From assembly GCA_002506905.1 (NCBI GenBank), contig DAYM01000013.1, positions 141,174 through 191,422 on the forward strand: DNA of 50,249 nt, in the 5' to 3' direction. Every line of letters starts with the position of its first letter. Position 1 is the stretch's first letter. The notes under the pieces are model-generated. The model was not told the DNA's origin. It saw only the letters and a program-made list of their open reading frames with translations, and searched no databases. Of this stretch, positions 17,001-24,821 are shown in pieces. This DNA is from Methanomassiliicoccaceae archaeon UBA328. Lineage in GTDB: Archaea; Thermoplasmatota; Thermoplasmata; Methanomassiliicoccales; Methanomethylophilaceae. Made by a program: the position numbers and the translations under genes.

Positions 17001-18076
17001 CTCTCCTCCAGGAGTTCGCGGAGGATGTCCGAGGTCTCCAGGGAGATGATGTTCTTGGCTCCCATGACTATGGAATGGCTCGAGATCTCTCCGACGGCCG
17101 TAAGGCCCTGACGGAGATAGTTGGCCAGCTGTCTGGGCTGGTCGGTTATCAGTATGTTGTCCGGAGAGAGTTCCGGGTATGAATGGCATATTCCGACGAT
17201 GACCGTAAGATCGGGTTCGAAATCATCGACGGCCTTTTTGACATCCTCGCCGATGATGGCGTATTCGTCAAGTCCTCCGATGATCCTGTCGATCTTCACA
17301 TTCCTGGAATCCAGATCTCTCTGGATGTCGGAGCAGTACCTTCTGATCCTGGGAAGTCCTTTTTCCCCGTCCATGTTGGCTACGAAGAACGTCTTCCCTC
17401 CCAATTTATTCCGGGCCTCGTCCACCGCAAGGAAGATATCCGCAAAACGATACGCAAGTTCCTTCTTGGCTATCATGACGACCGCCACTTTCTTATCTGC
17501 TGCCAGAGCATCCATGATCTGTCTGCAGACGTTCAGTTTCGTGGGTCCTTTCGTAGGGGAAAGGTATCCCTGGGCTGCCATTCCGACCTTCTTCTCGATC
17601 CCGGTGGCCGCTTTCATCAAAGATATCTGTCTGTCGGTTTCCTCGGGAGTGAGGATGCCCGCATCCCTTCCCGCCTCCAACGCCCTGATGGCTCCGCGGG
17701 TGTTGTCTCCCATGCATCCGTGACTGTCCACCGGGAACACGTTGCAGCCGATATTGGCCTGCTGTATCTCGGCGGCCATATCCTCTCCGATGATCATGCT
17801 TGCGCATGTTCCCACGACGGCAACGGTCTTCGGATCGAACTTCTCCTTCACTAATTTAAGTGTCTCGATCAAAGATTCGGCACCGCCGAATATGAGATCG
17901 TTATCCCTCATTCCGGACGTGACCACCCTTATTCCCGCTTCCTCCAGCATCCTCGATGCCATGAAACTGCACCCGGCGGGCCCGTGGACGACGACAACGT
18001 CGACGTCCATGTCCCTCAGGGTGTACATCGCGGCGATGATGGGGTTCGGACGGGGATGGATGATCCTATCCTTCAC
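16997..18076 (-). CDS. cfbD: Ni-sirohydrochlorin a,c-diamide reductive cyclase, catalytic subunit
   Basis: Nitrogenase-like (NifD-related) component that, with CfbC, carries out the six-electron reduction and lactam ring closure giving 15,17(3)-seco-F430-17(3)-acid. Candidate cluster cysteines are C36 (GPAGCSF), C91 (VGTCAS), and C111 and C121 (NIGCNVF, DSHGCMGD). At 359 residues it has the short form typical of CfbD rather than of nitrogenase, and no NifK partner is present, consistent with a homodimer. The start is a GTG overlapping the cfbE stop (GTGA, 18073-18076). Confidence 0.95.
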   Translation of the reverse strand: MKDRIIHPRPNPIIAAMYTLRDMDVDVVVVHGPAGCSFMASRMLEEAGIRVVTSGMRDNDLIFGGAESLIETLKLVKEKFDPKTVAVVGTCASMIIGEDMAAEIQQANIGCNVFPVDSHGCMGDNTRGAIRALEAGRDAGILTPEETDRQISLMKAATGIEKKVGMAAQGYLSPTKGPTKLNVCRQIMDALAADKKVAVVMIAKKELAYRFADIFLAVDEARNKLGGKTFFVANMDGEKGLPRIRRYCSDIQRDLDSRNVKIDRIIGGLDEYAIIGEDVKKAVDDFEPDLTVIVGICHSYPELSPDNILITDQPRQLANYLRQGLTAVGEISSHSIVMGAKNIISLETSDILRELLEER

Positions 18077-19287
18077 TGGAATCCCTCTTTGATGAATTCG
18101 ATGATGGTCGTCTTTCCCAACGGCACGGAGGGGCGTACCCCGTCCCCTTTCGTGAGGGTCATTTCCACGCCGTATTTCTCGGCGACCTTTTTGATATCCT
18201 CAGACTTCATCTTGTCGCAGACCTTCTTGCTGACGGGGTCCACGATCATGTATGCGTTGTCGAGGGCGTTCATCTGTTTCAGGACGCTCAGCGTCCTTTC
18301 GACCGAGATCGGTGAGATCCCGGGGTTCCTCTCGATAACATGCCTTACATCTCCGACCATGAAGATCTCTCCGCGGCCGGGAACTCCTTTGAAAGTGGCC
18401 AGTCCTTCGATGACGCTCTTCTTGGAGATGTCCATGGCATGGGCGATCTCCGCAGCAAGGTCCATGGCCTCGATGTATTGCAATGACAGGTATCCCGGAG
18501 ACAGCGTGACCTTTTGGACGCCGTTGTAATCCAGCATGATCTCTATCGGACTTCCGAATTCCGGAGTTCCGGTGACCCTGATCCTTCCGCCGTATCCGAT
18601 CATGGTTCTCTTGCAGTATCTGCGCCAGAACGCCATCTCATCTTTCGGAACGATATTGATGTTGTCGGTGAAGATCGCTTTTTTCGCCTCGGACGCCTTC
18701 CTGGAGTTCCTGGCTATGCCGTAATCCTCTATCAGATTGGTCACCGCTGCGATATCCGCCTTGCCGGAACCTCCCAAAGACACTTCGCAGATCATGACAT
18801 CGTACGGGCCTTTGGGAAGCGTGAGCAGCGAAACGGGTGCGATGCTCTTCTTATCCTCGATCTTAAGATCTCCGTTCACCCAGGGCCCCTGGCCCCTGGA
18901 CGTGTGCAGGAAGACCTTCTTTCCCGCTTTTTCCAAAATATTCGCCAGGATGAAACAGGTGCTGGTCTTTCCTTTCACACCGGTGATCTCGATCCTGAAC
19001 CTTTTGTTGTCTATGAATTCCTTAACGGCATCGGAGAAGAATATCCTCTTCTCGTATGTGCAGCCGTCCAGGAAGGAATCCGGACAGTGACACGGCATGA
19101 CCACAAGGTCATATTCCCCTTTCGGGACCGTATCCGTGGATACGATGCCATAGGCGGCAACGCGGTCCATGACGTCTTTCGGTGTTACCTTGTAGACGTC
19201 CACGCAGGTGACGTCGTCACCCCTGTCCTTGTATATCTTGGACAGTACCTCTCCGCCGTGGGTGGTATCTAGAACTAGTACTTTCAT
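18073..19287 (-). CDS. cfbE: Coenzyme F430 synthetase (Mur-ligase family)
   Basis: ATP-dependent ligase-type enzyme that closes the cyclohexanone ring in the last F430 step. Residues 1-95 form an N-terminal domain (VLDTTHGGEV, VMPCHCPDS). The Mur-ligase P-loop ITGVKGKTSTCFILANIL follows, then HTSRGQGPWVNGD, the central ICEVSLGGSGKADIA and the C-terminal domain including TFKGVPGRGEIF. The 404-residue length fits CfbE. It lies between cfbA (three-base gap) and cfbD (four-base overlap), which sets it apart from peptidoglycan Mur ligases; no cell-wall genes are nearby. Confidence 0.94.
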   Translation of the reverse strand: MKVLVLDTTHGGEVLSKIYKDRGDDVTCVDVYKVTPKDVMDRVAAYGIVSTDTVPKGEYDLVVMPCHCPDSFLDGCTYEKRIFFSDAVKEFIDNKRFRIEITGVKGKTSTCFILANILEKAGKKVFLHTSRGQGPWVNGDLKIEDKKSIAPVSLLTLPKGPYDVMICEVSLGGSGKADIAAVTNLIEDYGIARNSRKASEAKKAIFTDNINIVPKDEMAFWRRYCKRTMIGYGGRIRVTGTPEFGSPIEIMLDYNGVQKVTLSPGYLSLQYIEAMDLAAEIAHAMDISKKSVIEGLATFKGVPGRGEIFMVGDVRHVIERNPGISPISVERTLSVLKQMNALDNAYMIVDPVSKKVCDKMKSEDIKKVAEKYGVEMTLTKGDGVRPSVPLGKTTIIEFIKEGFQ

Positions 19288-19290
19288 TTT

Positions 19291-20076
19291 TTAGGCCCCA
19301 TAGTACTTCTCGATCTTCTTGTCGAGAACGCCGCACAGACGGGGATCCCCGCCTACGGGTGTTGCATACTTGACAACGATCTTCCTGCCGTCGTGTTCGA
19401 TGACGGCTTCGTCGGTATTCTCCGGAATGCCGAGTCTGTAAGGAAGATCTCTCGAAAGATGCGCTCCCGATGCTATGAACAGCGGAAGGGCAATGATCTC
19501 GTCAGTACCGTCATCCACCATTTCCTTGACGACGATATCTACCTTTGGGTCGTTGAATTCGTTGTAACCGACCCTGACATTGTCATATCCTCTTTCTCTG
19601 AGGCGTTTTGCGTTCAATTCCATGATCTCGGAATTGTAATTCAGACGTGAGCCGTGTCCCATGATCAGGATGCCGCGTTTCCCTTTGACGGAAGACAGTT
19701 CGTCTATCTTCTCGCAGAGAATGTCGGTAAGGTTAGGGTCCTCTCCGAAAGGGGTCTCGAAGTACATCTTCATCTTCTTTCCTTTGACGTCCACGACAGC
19801 TTCCCTCTCCCCGTCCTTCAGTCCGAGCTTCGGAGGGATATCCCTTGTCATGTGCAGTCCGGAAGCGATGAAGAACGGAACGGCGACGACCTCGTCGACA
19901 CCGTTATCGGCCATTTCGACCATTGTATCCTCGATCGTCGGGAAAGAGGTCTCGTTGAATCCGATGTAAACATCCTCGTTCCTTAATCTCCTGAGATTGT
20001 CGGCCTGGGCCTCCAGTGTCATTTTGTTGAATGAAAGTCTCGATCCGTGTCCTACTATCAAAATTGCCTTACTCAT
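19291..20076 (-). CDS. cfbA: Sirohydrochlorin nickel/cobalt chelatase, fused two-domain form
   Basis: Inserts Ni2+ into sirohydrochlorin (F430 route) and can insert Co2+ (cobamide route). Archaeal CfbA/CbiXS is usually a ~120-145-residue homodimer; this protein has 261 residues and contains two complete tandem copies. Copy 1 has VGHGSRLSFN (residues ~8-17) and FFIASGLHMTRDIP. Copy 2 has MGHGSRLNYN (~residue 139) and LFIASGAHLSRDLP. Both metal-binding histidines are kept in each half. So it should fold as a single-chain pseudo-dimer like the long bacterial CbiX. AGAGGAGG precedes the ATG, and the start overlaps cfbC by 8 bases. Confidence 0.93.
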   Translation of the reverse strand: MSKAILIVGHGSRLSFNKMTLEAQADNLRRLRNEDVYIGFNETSFPTIEDTMVEMADNGVDEVVAVPFFIASGLHMTRDIPPKLGLKDGEREAVVDVKGKKMKMYFETPFGEDPNLTDILCEKIDELSSVKGKRGILIMGHGSRLNYNSEIMELNAKRLRERGYDNVRVGYNEFNDPKVDIVVKEMVDDGTDEIIALPLFIASGAHLSRDLPYRLGIPENTDEAVIEHDGRKIVVKYATPVGGDPRLCGVLDKKIEKYYGA

Positions 20077-20881
20077 CGCAGCATCCTCCTCTGACCGCCG
20101 GGCTTTTGCCCAGCCTCATACCGCCCTTGACATCCTCGGAGCGTTCGAGTAAACTGTTTGCTAAAAGTCTGTATGCGCCGGCCTGCGGAGAATCGGGTTC
20201 TCCGGAGATCACCGTCATACTCATCTGTTCGCATCTCTGGACCGCGGGGTCCCTTGGGATGCGGCAGACGACATCTGTGCCGATCTCTTTGGCCGCCCTG
20301 TCGATGATGGAATCCTCATCTTCGACGTTGCGTGAATTCTGAATGAGGCCTCCAAGCCTCGCGTATCCGCTGGAAGAGAAATTGGAGACCGCTTCGGCGA
20401 TGTTGTTCGCCGCGTACAGCGCCATCATCTCCCCGGATGTGACGATGAAGACATCCTTCGCATATCCGTTCCTGATGGGCATGGCGAATCCGCCGCACAC
20501 CACATCTCCGAGGACATCGTAGACGATGACGTCCGGAGAATACACTTTCATGGCGTCCAGCTCTTCCAGTTTCTCGAAAGCGGCTATGATGCCTCTTCCC
20601 GCACAGCCCATTCCGGGCCTGGGACCTCCGCACTCGACGCAGAGAACACCGTTCTCGCCGACGTGTACGATATCTTCCAATTCTATGTCGTCATCTTTCC
20701 TCATGACGTTGAGGACGGTCGCTATCTCCTCGCCGCGGGTGAGCATCCTGGTGGAATCCGCTTTCGGATCGCATCCTATCTGCATGACCTTGAGACCTTT
20801 CTCGGCCAAAACCGCGGAGACATTGGCGGACGTGGTCGATTTTCCTATTCCGCCTTTACCGTATATTGCTATTCTGCGCAC
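20069..20881 (-). CDS. cfbC: Ni-sirohydrochlorin a,c-diamide reductase, NifH-like iron protein
   Basis: ATP-dependent electron donor to CfbD. The P-loop is YGKGGIGKSTT (residues ~7-17). The two cysteines that bridge a [4Fe-4S] cluster between subunits are in PGMGCAGRGI and DVLGDVVCGGFAMPI, exactly as in NifH. The 270-residue length is typical. The start is a GTG at 20881 with no clear Shine-Dalgarno. It is the first gene of the operon cfbC-A-E-D-B. It is not a nitrogenase component: no nifD, nifK, nifE or nifN is present and the whole operon is F430-specific. Confidence 0.96.
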   Translation of the reverse strand: MRRIAIYGKGGIGKSTTSANVSAVLAEKGLKVMQIGCDPKADSTRMLTRGEEIATVLNVMRKDDDIELEDIVHVGENGVLCVECGGPRPGMGCAGRGIIAAFEKLEELDAMKVYSPDVIVYDVLGDVVCGGFAMPIRNGYAKDVFIVTSGEMMALYAANNIAEAVSNFSSSGYARLGGLIQNSRNVEDEDSIIDRAAKEIGTDVVCRIPRDPAVQRCEQMSMTVISGEPDSPQAGAYRLLANSLLERSEDVKGGMRLGKSPAVRGGCCDE

Positions 20882-20892
20882 GATGTTCTGTA

Positions 20893-20940
20893 ATGAGAGG
20901 GTGTTTATTATCTTTGTTTATAATCGTGTTACTAAATCTG
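20893..20940 (-). promoter_or_regulatory. Promoter of the F430 operon with TTAGTAAC element
   Basis: Reading toward cfbC, TTAGTAAC (20935-20928) is followed after a few bases by a TATA-like box, ATTATAAAC (about 20924-20916), and then by the GTG at 20881 about 35 bases on. The same octamer-plus-TATA layout precedes hypF. Confidence 0.5.
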
Positions 20941-20980
20941 TAAAAATATTCCCTGAGCGCATAAACCAAGAATAATACAC

Positions 20981-21706
20981 TTAATTACCGTCGGTCCCGA
21001 GTTCCTCTCTCATCTTTTTGATGAGATCGTCTATGTAGAGGTCCTTTCCTTCGTCCTTGAACTCTTCGAACTCCGTCATCAGGATCTTGTACATCTCGTC
21101 TTCCGAGAATGTCTTCGGTTCTTTCCTACCGACCATGAGATAATAGTCATCATCGTCCCTTTCGAAAATGACCCTCAGACCGTTCTCCTCGAACATCTTC
21201 CCGAGCTCTCCGATCTCCGGCAGCGCATGACCAACTACATCTCCCGAGTGCATAGCATGCATCTTCGCGATCTCTTCCTTCGATGCGGGATGCGCGATCT
21301 CCAGGATGCCGTCGTACTTCAGCGAGTCGGCCATTATCCCGACCGCCTTTTCCTTATCTTCGAAATGGGGGAATGCCGCCATGCACATGACGCGGTCGAA
21401 CTTTCCGTTCTCCTTGATATCGTAGACGTCGGTGACCTTGAATTCTACCTTGGGATGATCTGTGCCAGGATACTTTTTCTCGGCCTCTTTGATCATATTC
21501 TCGGAGATGTCCGTGGCAAGTATGCTCTCAGGATCGTGTTCTTCGAAAAGGGGTATGAGGACACCGGTCCCCGTGGCGATATCGAGGATATCCTCTCCGC
21601 CTTTGAGGTCCAGAAGGTCCACGATATACCTGACCTTCGCCGGATCGTGTTTGGACTCTCTGTCCCAATTCGCAGTGTTCTTGTCGTAATAGGATTCCCC
21701 GGTCAT
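20981..21706 (-). CDS. Class I SAM-dependent methyltransferase, substrate unknown
   Basis: This 241-residue soluble protein has a Rossmann-type methyltransferase core: motif I ILDIATGTGVLIPLF (SAM binding), acidic ATDISENMIKEAEKK after strand 2, KVEFKVTDVYDI, and FDRVMCMAAFPHFEDKEKA as motif IV region. It most resembles UbiE/Methyltransf_11-type enzymes. The acidic C-terminal tail (residues ~190-241, Glu/Lys-rich) is an addition to the core. It is transcribed divergently from larE with 36 bases between starts, and follows the cfb promoter region convergently with none of those genes. A corrinoid or cofactor substrate is possible from context but not supported by any motif. Confidence 0.85.
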   Translation of the reverse strand: MTGESYYDKNTANWDRESKHDPAKVRYIVDLLDLKGGEDILDIATGTGVLIPLFEEHDPESILATDISENMIKEAEKKYPGTDHPKVEFKVTDVYDIKENGKFDRVMCMAAFPHFEDKEKAVGIMADSLKYDGILEIAHPASKEEIAKMHAMHSGDVVGHALPEIGELGKMFEENGLRVIFERDDDDYYLMVGRKEPKTFSEDEMYKILMTEFEEFKDEGKDLYIDDLIKKMREELGTDGN

Positions 21707-21742
21707 CTGACCCCTGTAATCCCGTTCGCTGATTTAATCAAT

Positions 21743-22531
21743 ATGGATGTCATTGAGCCCGTTATGGAAGATGCATGCATCGAAAGGCTGAGGGAATTCT
21801 TCTCCGAACATCCCAAGACAGCCCTGGCATTCTCCGGAGGTGCCGATTCCGCCTTCCTTCTGCATTGTGCGAAGAAGTTCGGATGTGATGTCCGTGCATA
21901 TTACGTCTCCACGGAGTTTCAGCCCCAATTCGAAAAGGACAACGCCGTCCTCATCTGCGGTCTGGAAGATGCGGACCTTACCATTCTGGAAGATTCCGTC
22001 CTGTCGGATATCGACATAATCTCCAACGGTCCGGACCGCTGCTATCATTGCAAGAGAGCGATCCTTTCGAAGATCGCCGAAGCATCGAAGATCGACGGTT
22101 ACGGGATCATCATCGACGGTACCAACGCCTCCGATCCGGAGGACGACCGTCCGGGGATGAAGGCATTGAAAGTGTTCGGGATATTCTCTCCTCTGAGGTC
22201 TTCGGGGATATCCAAGTCGGAAGTGAGGGAATACTCCAAAAAGGAAGGCCTGCTCACTTGGGACCTTCCTTCGTATTCCTGTCTGGCAACCAGGGTGCAG
22301 GCCGGAAGGCCGATAACCGGAGAGGATCTGGAACGTATCGAACGTGCGGAGACCTACCTCAGATTCATCGGATTCACGGATCTCCGTGTCCGTTCGGTCG
22401 GCGGGAACAGGGCACTGGTCCAGGTCACACGGGAAGAATATGCCAGCGCAGAGGAAAACTGGGAGTCGATTGAAACAACTTTATCCGATGACTTTGATAA
22501 GGTGACACTCGACCCCGAGCCGAGGAGATGA
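21743..22531 (+). CDS. larE: LarE-type sulfur transferase (nickel-pincer cofactor)
   Basis: ATP-dependent enzyme that adenylates pyridinium-3,5-biscarboxylate mononucleotide and converts its carboxylates to thiocarboxylates. The PP-loop is FSGGADSAFLLH (~residues 29-40). DRCYHCKRAIL supplies two cysteines and SYSCLATRV holds the cysteine equivalent to the sacrificial Cys of Lactiplantibacillus LarE. Three cysteines suggest the [4Fe-4S] variant. The ATG at 21743 is chosen because homology starts there; a 170-codon extension to 21227 is antisense to the methyltransferase. It overlaps larB by four bases (ATGA, 22528-22531). Confidence 0.92.
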   Translation: MDVIEPVMEDACIERLREFFSEHPKTALAFSGGADSAFLLHCAKKFGCDVRAYYVSTEFQPQFEKDNAVLICGLEDADLTILEDSVLSDIDIISNGPDRCYHCKRAILSKIAEASKIDGYGIIIDGTNASDPEDDRPGMKALKVFGIFSPLRSSGISKSEVREYSKKEGLLTWDLPSYSCLATRVQAGRPITGEDLERIERAETYLRFIGFTDLRVRSVGGNRALVQVTREEYASAEENWESIETTLSDDFDKVTLDPEPRR

Positions 22532-23277
22532 CCATGGATATCGTACAGCTGCTCAAAGACGTCCGCGACGGAAAGATCACTCCGGAGGAGGCATCCCTCA
22601 GACTGAGGAAGGAACCTTACGAGGATCTCGGATATGCGAAGGTGGACCATCACCGTCTTCTGAGGAACGGGGCCGCAGAGGTCATCTACGGCGCGGGAAA
22701 GACCCCCGAACAGATACTCGGGATCGTAAGGTCCCTGAAGAAGGACACCGGCTGCGTGCTTGTCACAAGGGTAGACGATAAAGCGGTCGGATATCTGAAA
22801 GAGAACGGAGAGGAGGTCTGCCATTATCCCGAGGCAAGACTGTGCACGGTCGGCAAAATGCCGGAACCGTCCGGCAAAGGATACATCGCCGTTGTTTCCG
22901 CAGGGACCAGCGACATGGCGGTGGCGGAGGAGGCGGCATTGACCGCAGAGGCCCTGGGAAACAGGGTCGTCCGCATCTACGACGTAGGCGTCGCCGGATT
23001 GCATAGGATACTCTCGAAGATGGACGAGCTCCTGGGAGCGAAGGTCGTCATCGCCGTGGCCGGAATGGAAGGCGCTCTTGTCAGCGTGGTCGGAGGTCTT
23101 GTGGATGTTCCCGTCATAGCCGTTCCCACATCGGTGGGATACGGAGCATCCTTCGAAGGGCTGTCCGCGTTATTGGCAATGATGAGCACATGTGCCAGCG
23201 GAGTAAGCGTAGTGAATATCGATAACGGATTCGGCGCAGGATATCTTGCAAGCAGGATCAATCAGATCGGTGAGTGA
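22528..23277 (+). CDS. larB: LarB, pyridinium-3,5-biscarboxylate mononucleotide synthase
   Basis: Carboxylates and hydrolyses nicotinate adenine dinucleotide to give the biscarboxylate precursor of the Ni-pincer cofactor. The 249-residue protein has the N-terminal helical region (LLKDVRDGKITPEEA, LRKEPYEDLGYAKVDHHR) and a C-terminal PurE/AIR-carboxylase-like domain: AVVSAGTSDMAVAEEAALTAE, KVVIAVAGMEGALVSVVGG and PTSVGYGASFEGLSALLAMM. Start ATG overlaps larE; an alternative ATG two codons later is equally possible. Confidence 0.95.
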   Translation: MTMDIVQLLKDVRDGKITPEEASLRLRKEPYEDLGYAKVDHHRLLRNGAAEVIYGAGKTPEQILGIVRSLKKDTGCVLVTRVDDKAVGYLKENGEEVCHYPEARLCTVGKMPEPSGKGYIAVVSAGTSDMAVAEEAALTAEALGNRVVRIYDVGVAGLHRILSKMDELLGAKVVIAVAGMEGALVSVVGGLVDVPVIAVPTSVGYGASFEGLSALLAMMSTCASGVSVVNIDNGFGAGYLASRINQIGE

Positions 23278-23278
23278 A

Positions 23279-24439
23279 ATGAAGACATTGTACCTTGAGT
23301 GTTCCGCCGGAGCGTCCGGGGACATGATGATGAGCGCCCTTTCGGGACTGCTCGATGATATCGATCCCTTTGTGAAAAGGATGAATTCCCTTGGAATACC
23401 GGGTGTGGAGGTCCGCAGGGAGAAGACCGAGAAATTGGGCATCGCATGCAACCATATCGCAGTGGAGATATGCGGTGGCGAGGAAGACGATATCGAACAC
23501 TGCCATCACCACTCCCACATAACTACGAAGAGCGTTTCGGAGATCATCGATTCGTTGGACGTATCCGATAAGGTCAGGGAGGATGCAAAAGGCATCTATT
23601 CGCTGATCGCCGAAGCGGAATCCAACGCACACGGGGTTCCCGTGGACAAGGTCCATTTCCATGAGGTAGGAATGCTAGATGCCGTCACCGACATAGTGGG
23701 AGTATGTCTGTTATTCGAGATGCTGGCACCAGAGCATGTCTATGCTTCCCCGGTCCGTACGGGATACGGTCACGTCACCTGTATGCACGGTACGATACCG
23801 ATACCCGCGCCTGCCACGGAATACATTCTCAGGGGCATCCCCTGTTATGCGGGAGATGTGGAGGGAGAGTTCTGCACACCCACCGGTGCCGCCGTCCTCA
23901 AGCATTTCGTGGACGAGTTCACCGGAATGCCGTCCATGACCTACAGCAAGGTAGGATACGGCGCAGGAAAGAAGGATTACCCCATAGCGAACATGATAAG
24001 GGCATTCATCGGAGAGTCTTCTCACGGACTTCCGAGGGTATGCGAGATCGTCTGCAATGTGGACGATATGTTCCCCGAAGATATCGCGGAGACCATGCAG
24101 GTCCTGCTCGACGAAGGTGCGTTGGATGTGTTCATAACGCCCATAATAATGAAGAGGGGACGTCCCGCATCGATGATAACCTGCCTATGCCGTCCGACCG
24201 ATACGGACAGGTTCTCCAGACTGATGCTGGCACATACCTCGTCCTCAGGATTAAGGGTGACCCTGAAAGACCGTTACGAGATGGTATCGCACTTCGAGGA
24301 AAGGCAGATCGGGGGTCACACCGTCAAGGTCAAGGTTTCCGAAGGATTCGGTATCAGGAAGGAGAAACCGGAGTTCTCGGATCTGAAAGAGATCTCCGAC
24401 AAGACAGGGATCCCGGTACGTGAACTCCGTTCGAGATGA
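23279..24439 (+). CDS. larC: LarC, pyridinium-3,5-bisthiocarboxylate mononucleotide nickel insertase
   Basis: CTP-dependent nickel insertion completing the Ni-pincer nucleotide. The 386-residue product is one uninterrupted ORF, unlike Lactiplantibacillus, where LarC is made by programmed frameshifting. YLECSAGASGDMMMSAL opens the protein. A His-rich, metal-attracting loop (HCHHHSH) lies near residue 80. VHFHEVGMLDAVTDIVG, TPTGAAVLKHF and VDDMFPEDIAETM follow. The ATG at 23279 is one base past the larB stop and has GGTGA before it; an upstream TTG inside larB is rejected. No larA gene is in the window. Confidence 0.95.
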   Translation: MKTLYLECSAGASGDMMMSALSGLLDDIDPFVKRMNSLGIPGVEVRREKTEKLGIACNHIAVEICGGEEDDIEHCHHHSHITTKSVSEIIDSLDVSDKVREDAKGIYSLIAEAESNAHGVPVDKVHFHEVGMLDAVTDIVGVCLLFEMLAPEHVYASPVRTGYGHVTCMHGTIPIPAPATEYILRGIPCYAGDVEGEFCTPTGAAVLKHFVDEFTGMPSMTYSKVGYGAGKKDYPIANMIRAFIGESSHGLPRVCEIVCNVDDMFPEDIAETMQVLLDEGALDVFITPIIMKRGRPASMITCLCRPTDTDRFSRLMLAHTSSSGLRVTLKDRYEMVSHFEERQIGGHTVKVKVSEGFGIRKEKPEFSDLKEISDKTGIPVRELRSR

Positions 24440-24821
24440 TCTCCCCGATCCGACAGTCCTCTTTCAGGAACATTGTCATTTTGCAAGCCTTTGAAAGCAT
24501 TATTCCCACTAATATGTCCGGTATCGTTGTTCATCAAAAGTAGTGTAACTATTCTTCGTTTTTCTGTTGCAACAGATATTCCTGCAGTTCTATTTTCGGA
24601 ATCATGACCATGATATTGTTGCGAGCGATGCCAGCACAATAATTTTGCACCAAAACAAGAGTTTTGGAGTATCGGAAAAAGTATGGCCTCCGGAAAGGGC
24701 AGCCCTTCCGGAGGCGGAGGCACTAATGCGAAGATATAACGATCCCTTATGTGTTACTAATCTTCAAAAAGGTGTTATACACTGGCAGTATTAATACTTC
24801 TTCATCAATTCGTAACACTCA
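24440..24821. other. Gene-poor 382-base region with a strong hairpin
   Basis: A strong GC hairpin (24686-24715, arms GCCTCCGGAA and TTCCGGAGGC, one bulged base) stands in otherwise AT-rich DNA. It lacks an immediate T run on the plus strand. GTTACTAA at 24753-24760 matches the element seen before cfbC and hypF. A 75-codon plus-strand ORF (24567-24794) has no ribosome site or recognisable motif and is not called. The hairpin may terminate the larEBC transcript or belong to a small RNA. Confidence 0.4.

Noticed and set aside
17001..17189. N-terminal extension of CfbB
   Set aside because: The extension is cfbD read out of frame and low in complexity; the ATG at 17000 has a GGAGGAG site and starts the P-loop domain.
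16997..20881. Nitrogenase (nifH/nifD)
   Set aside because: NifH- and NifD-like proteins are present, but without nifK, nifE, nifN or nifB and within cfbA-E; they are CfbC and CfbD of F430 synthesis.
21227..21742. N-terminal extension of LarE to 21227
   Set aside because: It is antisense to the methyltransferase gene, and LarE homology begins at the ATG at 21743.
24567..24794. 75-codon plus-strand ORF in the larC downstream region
   Set aside because: No ribosome-binding site, no recognisable motif, and it crosses the strong hairpin; coding potential is unconvincing.
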